Positions 32,701 to 41,925 are shown, numbered from the stretch's first letter. The stretch is DNA of 64,000 bases from Phycisphaerales bacterium (GCA_028279375.1 JANQNW010000007.1:1-64000); one strand, 5' to 3'. Notes: generated by a model not told the origin, from the letters alone. A program made the numbers and translations.

Positions 32701-35292
32701 ATGGCGGTCCCGGCGGGATTCGAGATGAGGATGTCCATGATCAATCGACGAGGTGTGTCTCGATGGAAGCATCTGGCGTTCGTCGCCGGTGGAATCACGC
32801 TGGCGGCGGCGGCTGGATGTGAATCGCTTTCGTATGAGGGCGAAGTCGGCGGCGTTCCGGATGAGCGCGTGATCACCCGGTTCTGTCTTGACGACGGCGA
32901 CCTCGAGCAACTGCGCGCCGACGCAGGGTTGTCGAATGAACAGATCATGGAACTCTCGGGACCGGTGGTCGCCAAGACGCTCCGGGATTTGCGGGAACCC
33001 AAGGCGACGAACGCGGGCGACGCAATCGCGTGGCGTCATTTGCGGCGCGTTGATGAGAACGGGGAGATTCCGGACGGGGCCCTTTTGCGCGCCAAGGCTC
33101 AGCGGGATCTGATGGTGTCGAGTCTCCGGGGCGCCGAAGGGCTTGCCTGGGAGTGGCTGGGCCCTGGCAACATCGGCGGGCGCACCCGCTCGATCGTGAT
33201 CTCGCATGAGAATCCGCAGGTGATGTACGCCGGCGGCGTCGCGGGCGGCGTCTGGAAGTCAACGAACGGCGGCGCGTATTGGCAGGCGCTGAACGACTTC
33301 CTGCCCAGCATCGCGATCGGCTGCATGGTGATGGATCCGACGGACGCCGACCGGATCTACCTCGGCACGGGTGAGGGCATCTTCGGCGCCACATCGCCAC
33401 GGGGCGCCGGCATCTTCGTGACCGAGAATGGCGGAGCGTCATTCGAGCAGTTGCCATCAACAGCCAACTCCTTCTTCCATTTCGTCAACCGAATCGCGAT
33501 CTCGCCGGATGATCCGGATGTGATTCTGGTAGGTACGAACACCGGTCTTTATCGATCGGATGATCGCGGCGCCACGTTCACGGTCGTGCTGGTGTTCAAC
33601 AGAGCGCTGGATGTCGACTTCGATCCGACGGATGGTCAGAAGGCGATCGTCGAGCGCGACAACGGCGTCGTGTACTCCACGGACGGCGGGATCACGTGGT
33701 CCGGCGCGACGGGATTCCCGTCAGGCGCCGGGCGGATTGAGGTCGCGTATGCGCCGTCGAATCCATCGATCGTCTACGCGGGCGCCGCGAACTACGGTCT
33801 GTATCGGTCGGTCGATGGCGGACAGAGCTTCGCGCTCGTGAGCGATGTGAGTTTCTACGGGCAGTCCAACGGCGGCGGCGGTCAGGGTTGGTATGACAAT
33901 GCGCTCTGGGTGGATCCGACGAATCCGGATGTCGTTGTCGTCGGCGGCATCGATCTGTGGCGCTCGACCAGCGGCGGCGTCGATTTCACGCGCATCAGTC
34001 AATGGCAGTTCGCCCCGAGTTCGGCGCATGCTGACCAGCATCTGATCATCGAGCATCCTGACTTCGACGGCGTGACGAATACGACGGTCTACTTCGGGAA
34101 CGACGGAGGTGTCTACTGCACGGATGACATCTACAGCGTGCTGTCGCTCTCGGGCTGGCAGGAGCTGAACAACAACTACGGCGTGACGCAGTTCTATACG
34201 GGCGGCGGCAACCGGTCGGGCAAGGTGCTCGGAGGCACCCAGGACAATGGAACGCTCATCTACCAGGGCGACACTGAGACGTGGACGGCGATGATCGGCG
34301 GGGACGGCTCCGCGGTTGGGGCCGACAACGTGCATCTCGACACGTTCTATGCGGCGACCCAGTGGGGCTACCTGTTCCGTTCATTGGCCGGCGGCTCCTT
34401 CCCGCAGTTCATCTGGGAGGGCATCGAGGATCTGGCGCAGCCTTACAACCCGGCGCAGTCGAACTTCATTACGCCGTACATCCTTGATCCAAATCAGAAC
34501 ACGCGTCTGCTCTGGGGCGGCGCTCGGCTGTGGCGAACGGAAAACGCGCGCGCTGGGGAGGTTCAATGGTCAGAGATCAAGCCAGGGGCGGGCGTCAACA
34601 ATTTCATCAGCGCGATCGCCGTGGCGCCTGGCGACTCGGATGAGATCTGGATCGGCCATAACAACGGAGCCGTGTATCGCACGGAGACGGGGACGAGTGT
34701 GTCGCCGGTGTGGGCGCTCGTCGACGGCAATCTCCCGAACCGAGTCATCACGAGCATCGCGATCGACCCGGATGACCATGACCGCGTGTACGTGACGATG
34801 GGCGGATTCACGCAGCAGAATGTCTGGCGCACGACGAATGGAGGCGTCACATGGAGCGCGATTCACGGCAGCGGTCTGGGCGCGTTGCCATCGCTTCCCG
34901 TGAACTCGATCGTCATCGACGAACTCAACGAGGACACGCTGTACATCGGAACGGAACTGGGCGTCTTCAGCTCGGACAACGACGGCTTGAGCTGGACGAC
35001 CAGCAACATCGGGCCCGCGAATACGATCGTGGACCAGCTTTTCTGGTGGCGCGATCAGGACAACGCCCGGTGGCTGGTGGCGGCGACGCATGGGCGCGGC
35101 ATGTACCGCGCGGCGACAGGCGCTCCTTGTCGCGCGGACCTGAATTCCGACGGTCAGGTGGGCTCGGCGGACCTGTCCATACTGATCGGTTCGTGGGGAT
35201 CAACCAACCTGATCTATGACATCACCGGTGACGGCGAGATCGGAAGTTCTGATCTTGCGGCGCTTATCGGCACCTGGGGGCCGTGTCCATAG
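32701..35292 (+). CDS. Secreted BNR/sortilin-like beta-propeller lipoprotein with dockerin-like tail
   Basis: 863 residues. A hydrophobic signal ends in AAAAGC, so the protein may be lipidated. The body has many Asp-box (SxDxGxTW) repeats, such as STNGGAYW, SDDRGATF, STDGGITW, SVDGGQSF and TTNGGVTW, spaced as in ten- to fourteen-bladed Vps10/exo-sialidase propellers. The tail repeats DLNSDGQVGSADLSILIGSW and DITGDGEIGSSDLAALIGTW and ends GPCP. These are often cell-surface glycan-interaction or hydrolase-like proteins, but no sialidase active-site Arg triad can be assigned by eye. The ATG at 32701 has GAGGAG four bases upstream; ATGs at 32725, 32731 and 32737 are alternatives. Confidence 0.85.
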   Translation: MAVPAGFEMRMSMINRRGVSRWKHLAFVAGGITLAAAAGCESLSYEGEVGGVPDERVITRFCLDDGDLEQLRADAGLSNEQIMELSGPVVAKTLRDLREPKATNAGDAIAWRHLRRVDENGEIPDGALLRAKAQRDLMVSSLRGAEGLAWEWLGPGNIGGRTRSIVISHENPQVMYAGGVAGGVWKSTNGGAYWQALNDFLPSIAIGCMVMDPTDADRIYLGTGEGIFGATSPRGAGIFVTENGGASFEQLPSTANSFFHFVNRIAISPDDPDVILVGTNTGLYRSDDRGATFTVVLVFNRALDVDFDPTDGQKAIVERDNGVVYSTDGGITWSGATGFPSGAGRIEVAYAPSNPSIVYAGAANYGLYRSVDGGQSFALVSDVSFYGQSNGGGGQGWYDNALWVDPTNPDVVVVGGIDLWRSTSGGVDFTRISQWQFAPSSAHADQHLIIEHPDFDGVTNTTVYFGNDGGVYCTDDIYSVLSLSGWQELNNNYGVTQFYTGGGNRSGKVLGGTQDNGTLIYQGDTETWTAMIGGDGSAVGADNVHLDTFYAATQWGYLFRSLAGGSFPQFIWEGIEDLAQPYNPAQSNFITPYILDPNQNTRLLWGGARLWRTENARAGEVQWSEIKPGAGVNNFISAIAVAPGDSDEIWIGHNNGAVYRTETGTSVSPVWALVDGNLPNRVITSIAIDPDDHDRVYVTMGGFTQQNVWRTTNGGVTWSAIHGSGLGALPSLPVNSIVIDELNEDTLYIGTELGVFSSDNDGLSWTTSNIGPANTIVDQLFWWRDQDNARWLVAATHGRGMYRAATGAPCRADLNSDGQVGSADLSILIGSWGSTNLIYDITGDGEIGSSDLAALIGTWGPCP

Positions 35293-35308
35293 CGGAAGCG
35301 CAAGCGCG

Positions 35309-35314
35309 TACACT
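35309..35314 (+). promoter_or_regulatory. trpE: -10-like TACACT, eight bases before trpE
   Basis: TACACT, ACGCGCTC, then ATG at 35323. The same TACACT-N8-ATG layout occurs at ruvB and the sigma-54 regulator. No Shine-Dalgarno and no -35 are seen. It lies 16 bases past the end of the BNR gene. Confidence 0.55.
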
Positions 35315-35322
35315 ACGCGCTC

Positions 35323-36960
35323 ATGCCGACGAAGTCCCGAGAAGAGTTCATTGCGCAGGTTGAACGCGTTCGCGCCGAGTCCGACGTCGGCGACAGGACG
35401 ATTGTCGTGCCTGTGGGCATTCGCATGCTCAGCGATCAGTTGACGCCGGTGCTCGCGTATCGACGTCTCGTGGCGCCGGATGAGCGCACGGCTCATTCCT
35501 TCCTGCTCGAATCAGTTGAAGGCGGCGAACGCGCGGGTCGCCATTCGATTCTCGGGGCCCGGCCGCGTCTCGAGGTGCTGGCGAACCACCGCAGTGTTCG
35601 TGTGGACCAGCGCGATGGGGCGCCGTCAGGTGAGCTTGCGGACGCGGATCCATTTGAAGTGCTTCAAGAGATCACGGAGTCGCTGCATTTCGTGGCGCCG
35701 ACCGGTGACGAGCGCCAGGCGGGTCTTGCGCCTTCCTGCGTCCTGGGCGGCTGGTTTGGATACGCAGGGTATGACACCGTGCGATACGCCGAGCCCGTCA
35801 AGCTCGATCCGTCACGCGCTCCGGTCGATGATCGGAGGCTGCCGGATCTTCATTTCGGCCTCTATGACCAGGTCGTGGTCTTTGACCATGCGACGAAGGT
35901 CGTGCACGCAGTGCAGCTTGTGTTCGTCGAGGAAGGGGCTGACTCGGGCGCCGTCTATGACGAGGCGGTGGTCGCACTGGAGAGACTGGCGGGAGCGTTG
36001 CAGACGCACAGCAAGCCGCTTCCTGCGGGGCGCATCGATCAGTCAGGCGAGAGCGTGACGCCGGCGGGTCTCGTGTCGAACATGACGCGCGAGCAGCATG
36101 CTGCGATGCTGGCGAAGGCAAGCGAGTACATTCGCGCCGGGGACATCTTCCAGGTTGTGCTGGGCCAGCGATTCGAGCGCGTCAGCGAGGCTGATCCCTT
36201 CGATGTGTATCGAGCGTTGCGCGCGGTGAATCCGAGTCCGTACATGGTGTACCTGCAGGCGGAGGGGTGCATTCTCGTGGCGTCGAGTCCGGAGATTCTC
36301 TGCCGCGTGCGTCATGAGGATGGAGATGGCGGGCGCGTTGTCACGAATCGTCCGCTGGCGGGCACGCGGAAGCGCGGCGCGACGGAAGCCGAAGATCAGG
36401 CGCTTGCGGAGGAGCTTCTGGCGGATGAAAAGGAGCGCGCCGAGCACATCATGCTCGTCGATCTCGGGCGCAATGACGTGGGGAAGGTGTGTGAACTTGC
36501 GAGCGTGAAGCTCGAGCGCGTGATGGAGATCGAGCGCTACAGCCACGTGATGCACATCAGCTCGACGGTGACGGGCGAGCTTCGGGCGGAGTCATCGTGC
36601 TGGGACGCGCTGCGCGCGACGCTTCCGGTGGGGACGATCTCGGGGGCGCCGAAGATTCGCGCGATGCAGATCATCGACGAACTCGAGCCGGTGCGTCGCG
36701 GGCCCTACGGCGGCGGGATGGGGTACGTGTCGCTCGATGGCGATATGGACATTGCGCTGGCGCTTCGCACGATTGTCACGCCGACGGCGCGATATGACGG
36801 CGCACGGTGGACGTATCACCTGCAGGCGGCGGGCGGGATCGTGGCGGATTCACAGCCGGACGCTGAGTACGAGGAGACGGTGAACAAGTCGGCGGCGCTT
36901 GCGCGCGCGATCACACTCGCCGAGAGGGCCTTCGACGGCTCGAACTCAGCGGAGGGCTGA
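35323..36960 (+). CDS. trpE: Anthranilate synthase component I
   Basis: 545 residues. Component I converts chorismate to anthranilate with ammonia from TrpG, the first tryptophan-pathway step. The chorismate-binding core is clear: LAGTRKRGATEAEDQALAEEL, LVDLGRNDVGKVC, VMHISSTVTGELR, GTISGAPKIRAMQIIDELEP and HLQAAGGIVADSQPDAEYEE. The N-terminal feedback-inhibition motif LLES (in SFLLESVEGGERAGRHS) suggests Trp regulation. No trpG lies beside it, so the glutaminase must come from elsewhere. The gene stands alone with a leaderless-type start. Confidence 0.96.
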   Translation: MPTKSREEFIAQVERVRAESDVGDRTIVVPVGIRMLSDQLTPVLAYRRLVAPDERTAHSFLLESVEGGERAGRHSILGARPRLEVLANHRSVRVDQRDGAPSGELADADPFEVLQEITESLHFVAPTGDERQAGLAPSCVLGGWFGYAGYDTVRYAEPVKLDPSRAPVDDRRLPDLHFGLYDQVVVFDHATKVVHAVQLVFVEEGADSGAVYDEAVVALERLAGALQTHSKPLPAGRIDQSGESVTPAGLVSNMTREQHAAMLAKASEYIRAGDIFQVVLGQRFERVSEADPFDVYRALRAVNPSPYMVYLQAEGCILVASSPEILCRVRHEDGDGGRVVTNRPLAGTRKRGATEAEDQALAEELLADEKERAEHIMLVDLGRNDVGKVCELASVKLERVMEIERYSHVMHISSTVTGELRAESSCWDALRATLPVGTISGAPKIRAMQIIDELEPVRRGPYGGGMGYVSLDGDMDIALALRTIVTPTARYDGARWTYHLQAAGGIVADSQPDAEYEETVNKSAALARAITLAERAFDGSNSAEG

Positions 36961-36978
36961 GAATCGCGATTCTGAGGT

Positions 36979-37254
36979 TCAGACCCTGAGCGAGTCCTTG
37001 AGGGACTGCGCCGGCTTGAATCCGACCGTGTTGGAAGCCTTGATCTCCATCGGCTCCTTGGTCGCCGGATTGATGCCCTTCCGCGCTGGACGGTGCTTCT
37101 TCTCGAAGGATCCGAATCCGACGATCGTGACCTTGCCGTCCTCCTGCACTCCGGAGCTGATGCTCTCGAGGACGGCTTCGACGGCGCGAGCGGCTTGAGC
37201 CTTGCTCTCATCCATGCGCGACGCGACGGATTCGATCAGATCGCCTTTGTTCAT
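36979..37254 (-). CDS. HU-family DNA-binding protein
   Basis: 91 residues. MNKGDLIESVASRMDESKAQ begins the helical dimerisation domain; IVGFGSFEKKHRPARKGINP forms the beta-arm with the HU/IHF signature. It is a nucleoid-associated protein that bends DNA non-specifically, or semi-specifically if IHF-like. Whether this is HU or IHF cannot be told by eye. The ATG at 37254 has AAGGAG nine bases upstream and a 100-base leader from a good promoter at 37361-37388. It is divergent from clpS. Confidence 0.95.
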   Translation of the reverse strand: MNKGDLIESVASRMDESKAQAARAVEAVLESISSGVQEDGKVTIVGFGSFEKKHRPARKGINPATKEPMEIKASNTVGFKPAQSLKDSLRV

Positions 37255-37360
37255 CTCTGATTGCTCCTTCGATGACCCGCTGTGGTGAGGAGATTCGCGG
37301 ATCAAGTTCTCATGGATTGCACGTTCCAGCGGCGCTGGACTCGGTGTACAATCGACGTCG

Positions 37361-37388
37361 AACATACCGGCCGATAAAACTTTGTCAA
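37361..37388 (-). promoter_or_regulatory. Sigma-70-like promoter for the HU gene
   Basis: On the minus strand TTGACA (37388-37383) is the perfect -35 and TATGTT (37366-37361) a good -10 with a 16-base spacer. Transcription would start near 37354 and run about 100 bases to the HU ATG. It is one of the few places in the window with a full -35/-10 pair. Confidence 0.6.
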
Positions 37389-37441
37389 TCACGATGGCAA
37401 GGGGGTTTGCGGCCGAATGGGAGCGGGCTGACAAGACAGCC

Positions 37442-37447
37442 TACGAT
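37442..37447 (+). promoter_or_regulatory. -10-like TACGAT, six bases before the preferred clpS start
   Basis: TACGAT, GATGTC, then ATG at 37454. It matches the TANNNT-N6-ATG series. It lies inside the longer open frame, so it also serves as evidence for the shorter clpS start. Confidence 0.4.
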
Positions 37448-37453
37448 GATGTC

Positions 37454-37807
37454 ATGGCGCAAGCGACGCTCGAATCTCGACCTCAGGCAGCGCCTTCTGA
37501 GCCACAGACTCAGAAGCCCAGGCTCTGGAATGTGGTGCTCCTGGATGACGACGATCACTCGTATGAGTACGTGATCCGGATGGTGCAGGAGTTGTTCCAT
37601 GCGTCGAAGGAGCGCGCGTTCAAGATCGCCGAGTCCGTGGATGTTGACGGACGAGCGGTGTGCATGACGACGCACCTGGAGCTTGCAGAGCTCAAGCACG
37701 ATCAGATTCGATGCTTCGGCCCGGACAAGTTGATCGCGGGCAGCGCCGGCGCCATGAGCGCCATTCTCGAGCCGGCGGAGTTCGGCGGCGACGACGACTT
37801 CGACTGA
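37454..37807 (+). CDS. clpS: ClpS, ATP-dependent Clp protease adaptor
   Basis: 117 residues from the ATG at 37454. The ClpS core is clear: WNVVLLDDDDHSYEYVIRMV binds N-degrons, and MTTHLELAELKHDQI continues the fold. It delivers N-end-rule substrates to ClpA/ClpC unfoldases. The C-terminus is acidic (EFGGDDDFD). A longer frame starts at 37394 (ATG) or 37382 (TTG). The shorter start gives a normal ClpS length and has a -10-like hexamer six bases upstream. No clpA is nearby. Confidence 0.93.
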   Translation: MAQATLESRPQAAPSEPQTQKPRLWNVVLLDDDDHSYEYVIRMVQELFHASKERAFKIAESVDVDGRAVCMTTHLELAELKHDQIRCFGPDKLIAGSAGAMSAILEPAEFGGDDDFD

Positions 37808-37830
37808 GCGCTTTCCGCGCGTGGAATCGC

Positions 37831-38790
37831 ATGACCTCGCGCCCCTGCGTCATTCTCACTGAACCGATTGCGCACGAATGCCGCGCGTGGCTTGCCGAGC
37901 GCGCCGAAGTGATCGACGCGCCAGCGCCGCAAATCGAGCTGCTCCGACGCGCCGAGGCGCTGATTGTCCGCACGTACACGAAGGTGGACGGCGATCTGCT
38001 GGCGTCGGCTCCTGGACTGAAGGTGGTCGGTCGCGCAGGGGTCGGTCTGGACAACGTGGACCTCGCGGCATGCGCGGCCCGGAGCGTCCGGGTGGTGCAC
38101 ACGCCCGATGCGAACTCCGAGGCCGTCTGCGAGCTCGTCTGGGCGTTGATTCTCGATGAGATCCGCCCTCGCGAGCGGGTGCGCGAGGCGCCGGATGATC
38201 AGTCGTGGCGAGAACTGCGAGCGTCGCTGGTCGGAGACCGGCAACTCTCGCGACTCACGCTTGGGGTGTACGGCCTGGGTCGGGCCGGTAAACGCGTTGC
38301 GCGGGTCGGTCGCGCGTTCGGAATGGAGACGCTCTATACCGATCTGCTGGAGATCCCCGATCATGAGCGGCAGGGCGCACGCCCTGTGGATCCGGACGAG
38401 TTGCTCGAGAAATCCGATGTCGTGACGCTTCACGTGGACGGGCGGCCTGAGAATCGGCATCTGATCGACGCGGAGGCGCTCTTACGTCTCAAACAGGACG
38501 TGATCTTCGTGAACGCCTCGCGGGGATTCGTCGTCAACGAGGCCGCGCTTGCGGAGCGGCTGGTGGCCTGTCCGGCGATGCGCGCGTGTCTCGATGTTCT
38601 CGATCCCGAGCCTCCGGAGGTCGGCAATCCGCTCCTGGGGCTTCCGAATGCGCGCGTCACGCCCCACATCGGGGCGGCGACGCGCATCGCGCACGAGAAC
38701 ATGAGTTGGGTCGTCAGGGACGTGTGGCGTGTTCTGCAGGGAGCGTCGCCGGAACACGAGGCGCGGGTCGCGGGCGCCCCGGCGCGATAG
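37831..38790 (+). CDS. D-isomer-specific 2-hydroxyacid dehydrogenase (SerA-like)
   Basis: 319 residues. The Rossmann motif LGVYGLGRAGKRVARVGRAF binds NAD, preceded by KVVGRAGVGLDNVDLAAC. NASRGFVVNEAAL and the catalytic Asp/Glu/His positions (DVLDPEP, TPHIGAATRIAHENM) are intact. It probably oxidises a D-2-hydroxyacid such as 3-phosphoglycerate, though the short C-terminus lacks the ACT domain of SerA. The exact substrate is open. The preceding clpS gene ends 24 bases upstream on the same strand. Confidence 0.9.
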   Translation: MTSRPCVILTEPIAHECRAWLAERAEVIDAPAPQIELLRRAEALIVRTYTKVDGDLLASAPGLKVVGRAGVGLDNVDLAACAARSVRVVHTPDANSEAVCELVWALILDEIRPRERVREAPDDQSWRELRASLVGDRQLSRLTLGVYGLGRAGKRVARVGRAFGMETLYTDLLEIPDHERQGARPVDPDELLEKSDVVTLHVDGRPENRHLIDAEALLRLKQDVIFVNASRGFVVNEAALAERLVACPAMRACLDVLDPEPPEVGNPLLGLPNARVTPHIGAATRIAHENMSWVVRDVWRVLQGASPEHEARVAGAPAR

Positions 38791-38807
38791 ACGCAGAGGG
38801 CGTCCCG

Positions 38808-38813
38808 TACACT
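38808..38813 (+). promoter_or_regulatory. ruvB: -10-like TACACT, eight bases before ruvB
   Basis: TACACT, GCTGGGGT, then ATG at 38822. This is identical in hexamer and spacing to the trpE and sigma-54-regulator sites. No -35 is evident. Confidence 0.55.
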
Positions 38814-38821
38814 GCTGGGGT

Positions 38822-39856
38822 ATGGCCACGGAGCGCATCATTACGCCGGACGCGGTATCACCCGTCGATGAGCAGGCGAACTTCTCGCTGCGTCCGCGGG
38901 CCCTGACTGAGTTCGTCGGCCAGGCGGAACTCGTCGAACGGATTCGGATCGCCGTTGAGGCGGTGAAGCAGCGCGATGAGCCGATGGATCACGTGCTGCT
39001 CGACGGACCTCCCGGGCTGGGCAAGACGACGATGGCGCATCTCATCGCCGAGGAGATGGGCGTGCGCGTGCATCTGACGTCCGGGCCGGCTCTTACGCGC
39101 GGTTCGGATCTCGTCGGCGCTCTTACGAAGCTGAACGCCGGCGACGTGCTTTTCATCGATGAGATCCATCGGTTGCCGCCGGCGGTCGAGGAGTTCATCT
39201 ATCCGGCGATGGAGGACTTCCGGATTGACGTCTCGGTCGATTCCGGGATGCATGCGCGCACCCTGTCGATTCAGCTCAAGCCATTCACGCTGATTGGCGC
39301 GACGACGCGCTCGGGTCTGGTGAGCGCTCCGATGCGCGGGCGATTCGGGATTACGCACCACCTGCGCTACTATGACGCGGAGGAGCTCTTTGAGATTCTG
39401 CGTCGTTCGAGCAGACGGCTCGAGCTCGAGAGCGCCCCGGAGAGCGCGCTTCGCATTATCGCGGGACGTTCGCGCGGGACGCCGCGGATCGCGAATCGCT
39501 TGCTGCGGCGCGTGCGTGATTACGCGCAGGTTCGCGCCGATGGCGACTTCGTCGATGACGTGGCCCATCGGGCGCTCGCGCTCGAGGGCGTGGACGAGCA
39601 TGGGCTGGATGAGCTTGATCGGGCGTATCTGCGGACTATTTCGGAGACGTATCGCGGCGGGCCGGTGGGGCTCGAGGCGATCGCCGCGACGATGGGTGAG
39701 GATGCGGGCACGCTCGGGGATGTTGTCGAGCCGTACCTGCTTCAGAGGGGATTCCTCGCACGGACGCGCCGCGGCAGGGAACTGACCCCGCTTGCGGCGG
39801 AACGCTTCGGATTTCATGTCAATCCTGGATCCGAAGCGCTCTTCGAGAGCGAATAA
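38822..39856 (+). CDS. ruvB: Holliday junction branch-migration helicase RuvB
   Basis: 344 residues. RuvB hallmarks are LRPRALTEFVGQ, the Walker A GPPGLGKTT, the Walker B LFIDEIHRLPPAVEE, and the sensor/arginine finger region IGATTRSGLVSAPMRGRFG. The C-terminal winged helix carries GGPVGLEAIAATMGED and the terminal LLQRGFLARTRRGRELT. It drives branch migration with RuvA and resolves with RuvC, whose gene is at 61619; ruvA is not in the window. The stop overlaps the ATG of a possible longer start of the next gene (TAATG). Confidence 0.97.
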   Translation: MATERIITPDAVSPVDEQANFSLRPRALTEFVGQAELVERIRIAVEAVKQRDEPMDHVLLDGPPGLGKTTMAHLIAEEMGVRVHLTSGPALTRGSDLVGALTKLNAGDVLFIDEIHRLPPAVEEFIYPAMEDFRIDVSVDSGMHARTLSIQLKPFTLIGATTRSGLVSAPMRGRFGITHHLRYYDAEELFEILRRSSRRLELESAPESALRIIAGRSRGTPRIANRLLRRVRDYAQVRADGDFVDDVAHRALALEGVDEHGLDELDRAYLRTISETYRGGPVGLEAIAATMGEDAGTLGDVVEPYLLQRGFLARTRRGRELTPLAAERFGFHVNPGSEALFESE

Positions 39857-39897
39857 TGAGTCGCGAGGAAGGGATGGTCGGGCAAGAGAGGTCTGGA

Positions 39898-41892
39898 ATG
39901 ATGCACAGAGTCGTACTCGTTGCGGTGGCCGTTCTGCTCAGCATCGGAGTCTTTGCGCCTGCCGAGTCGCTGGCGGGCGTCAGCGTCGATGTGAATGGTC
40001 GCTACGAGCCGAACTACAACGAGCCGGCGCCCCTGGAGAATCCCTCGTCGCGCCAACTCTCGCGGGCGCCGATGAGCCAGGGGAGCGCGGTCTTCCGCGC
40101 CACGGACGCAGCGCTGGCGATCGCGCCCAAGGGTGTGGTCATCGCAACGGGCATCGCAACGCGCAAGTTCAACGTCGTGTACCAGGTGGACATCATCCAG
40201 AAGCGCCGGCGCATTCTCTTTAGCCCGACCGTGGAGCCTGCGGCCACCGGCATCTACACGGATGATCGCGCACCATACGGCAGGCCGGAGTCGCGGCGTT
40301 TGACGGAGCTTCGCAAGGAGATTGAGGAGAGTGGGCTCGACATCGATGACGCGATCCGCATCGTGCGCGAGGAAGTGCCGGATACATCGATCTACTACGT
40401 CGAGTTCTTCCTCGACAACCGACGGCTCTTCATCGGGGCGGACGTTCGCGACAGCGGACGGAATGAGCGCTTCACGTACAACGTCGCGACAGGCGAATCG
40501 ACGTACACCGGTGATCCTGCCAATCTGCCGGAGTTCACGACGAATGAACTGGTCATGCGAGCAATCTCGCTCGCAGAGCAGGTGGAGCCGGATGGTGAAC
40601 TCGTCAGCCTGCGCCTTGTCAGCGGCAGCGGATCGACATTTCGGGGTCGCATTTCGCTTCGCGGTGGACAACTCGCCAAGCAGCTCTTTCTGAACGCGGC
40701 CGGCGAGGACTCCTTCGGCGCCGAGGTGCTTCGCATCGGGCCCGCGCTTTCGGTGAGTTCTCGCAACCTGCACCAGCGCGTCAGTGCGCCCTCGTCGAGT
40801 CTGCGGCAGGTCTTCGGCCGGCTCGAGGAGTTTGATGCTTCGATTGACTTCGAATCGATGTCTATGCGACTTTCGGGCTCTGATCTGGTTGTAGACGCGA
40901 CGGTTGTGGAAGAGGGCGTCACACGATCGGCGACGTTCGATGCAATGACGGGCGAGGAAGTCGTTGAGGATCCGACACCAGAGGACGCCGGCGCTGATCC
41001 GGCATCGCTGGCGCAGGCGGCCCGAGTGGCGATGTCATTTGAGCCGTCGGCGCGTTTTTTGGGCGTTGAAGAGGTGCAGCAGGGCGGTCAGGATCTGCAT
41101 GTCGTGCGCATGATTCATCGCAAGGGGAAGAGGTACATCACCTTCGTGATGAATCCTGAGTTCGGGTACGCGTTCGACAAGTCGTCGCAGAAGATCCCGA
41201 AGGACGAGAAGAAGGCGCTCAAGGAGTTCCGGAAACTCCTGAAGAAGTATCCGGTCGACGTGCACGCGGCGATGAACGCTGCCGTCGCGGCGGTGGACGG
41301 CGATCGCGCGTATCGCGTCGAGGTGATCGACGATGGCGACGGCCTTCTCATTGCGATCGACATGCGCTCCGAGGAAGACTCACATCGCGTTCTCATTGAC
41401 GCCGTGACTTACGAGGTGATATCAACAGGAGGAACGGCCTCGCCGTGCGTCGGGCCCGTCGACTTCTGCGGGCCGATTCCAGGCCTGACGGCCTTCGCCA
41501 TGGGAAGCGCCGGCGGCCAACCGATTTTGATCGAGCTCGTCACGGGCGAAGTCGCTCTGATTGAGTCGCTGACGCCGACGCCTGGAATCGTGCAACGATC
41601 ATTCATCCTGAATGACAATCTCGAGGTTCTCGATACGTTCGAGGAACGGCGCGCTGCGCCTGAGCGAGTCGCCGACGCTGTGATGACACAGGCGCTTCTC
41701 GGAGACCGGCGGATTGATCTCACGGGTGAACTCCGGCGCGTTCGGGCCTCAGGTTTCAGCGGCGAGCTTTTGCGCGTCGAACTGACTGTGGACTCGAACA
41801 GGCTCGTGCTGGTCGCGACGATCGAGCGGGGCGGCGACGCCTTCGAAGTGTGGCTCGATCTCGAAACGGGGCGGGTCACGAGCGTTCGCTGA
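39898..41892 (+). CDS. Secreted protein built of tandem PepSY-like repeats
   Basis: 664 residues from the ATG at 39898, with GAGAGG upstream. Other ATGs at 39856 (overlapping the ruvB stop) and 39874 would extend it. A signal peptide (VVLVAVAVLLSIGVFA) ends around SLAG. The body repeats about five times a unit: a helix with DDAIRIVREEV or LAQAARVA, then a beta pair with YYVEFFLDNRR-type and TYNVATGES, like PepSY domains. Copies start near residues 110, 200, 330, 400 and 590. PepSY domains inhibit peptidases, and an S9 peptidase gene is convergent just beyond. A terminator follows. Confidence 0.7.
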   Translation: MMHRVVLVAVAVLLSIGVFAPAESLAGVSVDVNGRYEPNYNEPAPLENPSSRQLSRAPMSQGSAVFRATDAALAIAPKGVVIATGIATRKFNVVYQVDIIQKRRRILFSPTVEPAATGIYTDDRAPYGRPESRRLTELRKEIEESGLDIDDAIRIVREEVPDTSIYYVEFFLDNRRLFIGADVRDSGRNERFTYNVATGESTYTGDPANLPEFTTNELVMRAISLAEQVEPDGELVSLRLVSGSGSTFRGRISLRGGQLAKQLFLNAAGEDSFGAEVLRIGPALSVSSRNLHQRVSAPSSSLRQVFGRLEEFDASIDFESMSMRLSGSDLVVDATVVEEGVTRSATFDAMTGEEVVEDPTPEDAGADPASLAQAARVAMSFEPSARFLGVEEVQQGGQDLHVVRMIHRKGKRYITFVMNPEFGYAFDKSSQKIPKDEKKALKEFRKLLKKYPVDVHAAMNAAVAAVDGDRAYRVEVIDDGDGLLIAIDMRSEEDSHRVLIDAVTYEVISTGGTASPCVGPVDFCGPIPGLTAFAMGSAGGQPILIELVTGEVALIESLTPTPGIVQRSFILNDNLEVLDTFEERRAAPERVADAVMTQALLGDRRIDLTGELRRVRASGFSGELLRVELTVDSNRLVLVATIERGGDAFEVWLDLETGRVTSVR

Positions 41893-41925
41893 GAATCACG
41901 CGTTCATTCGAATCGCGCAATGAGA

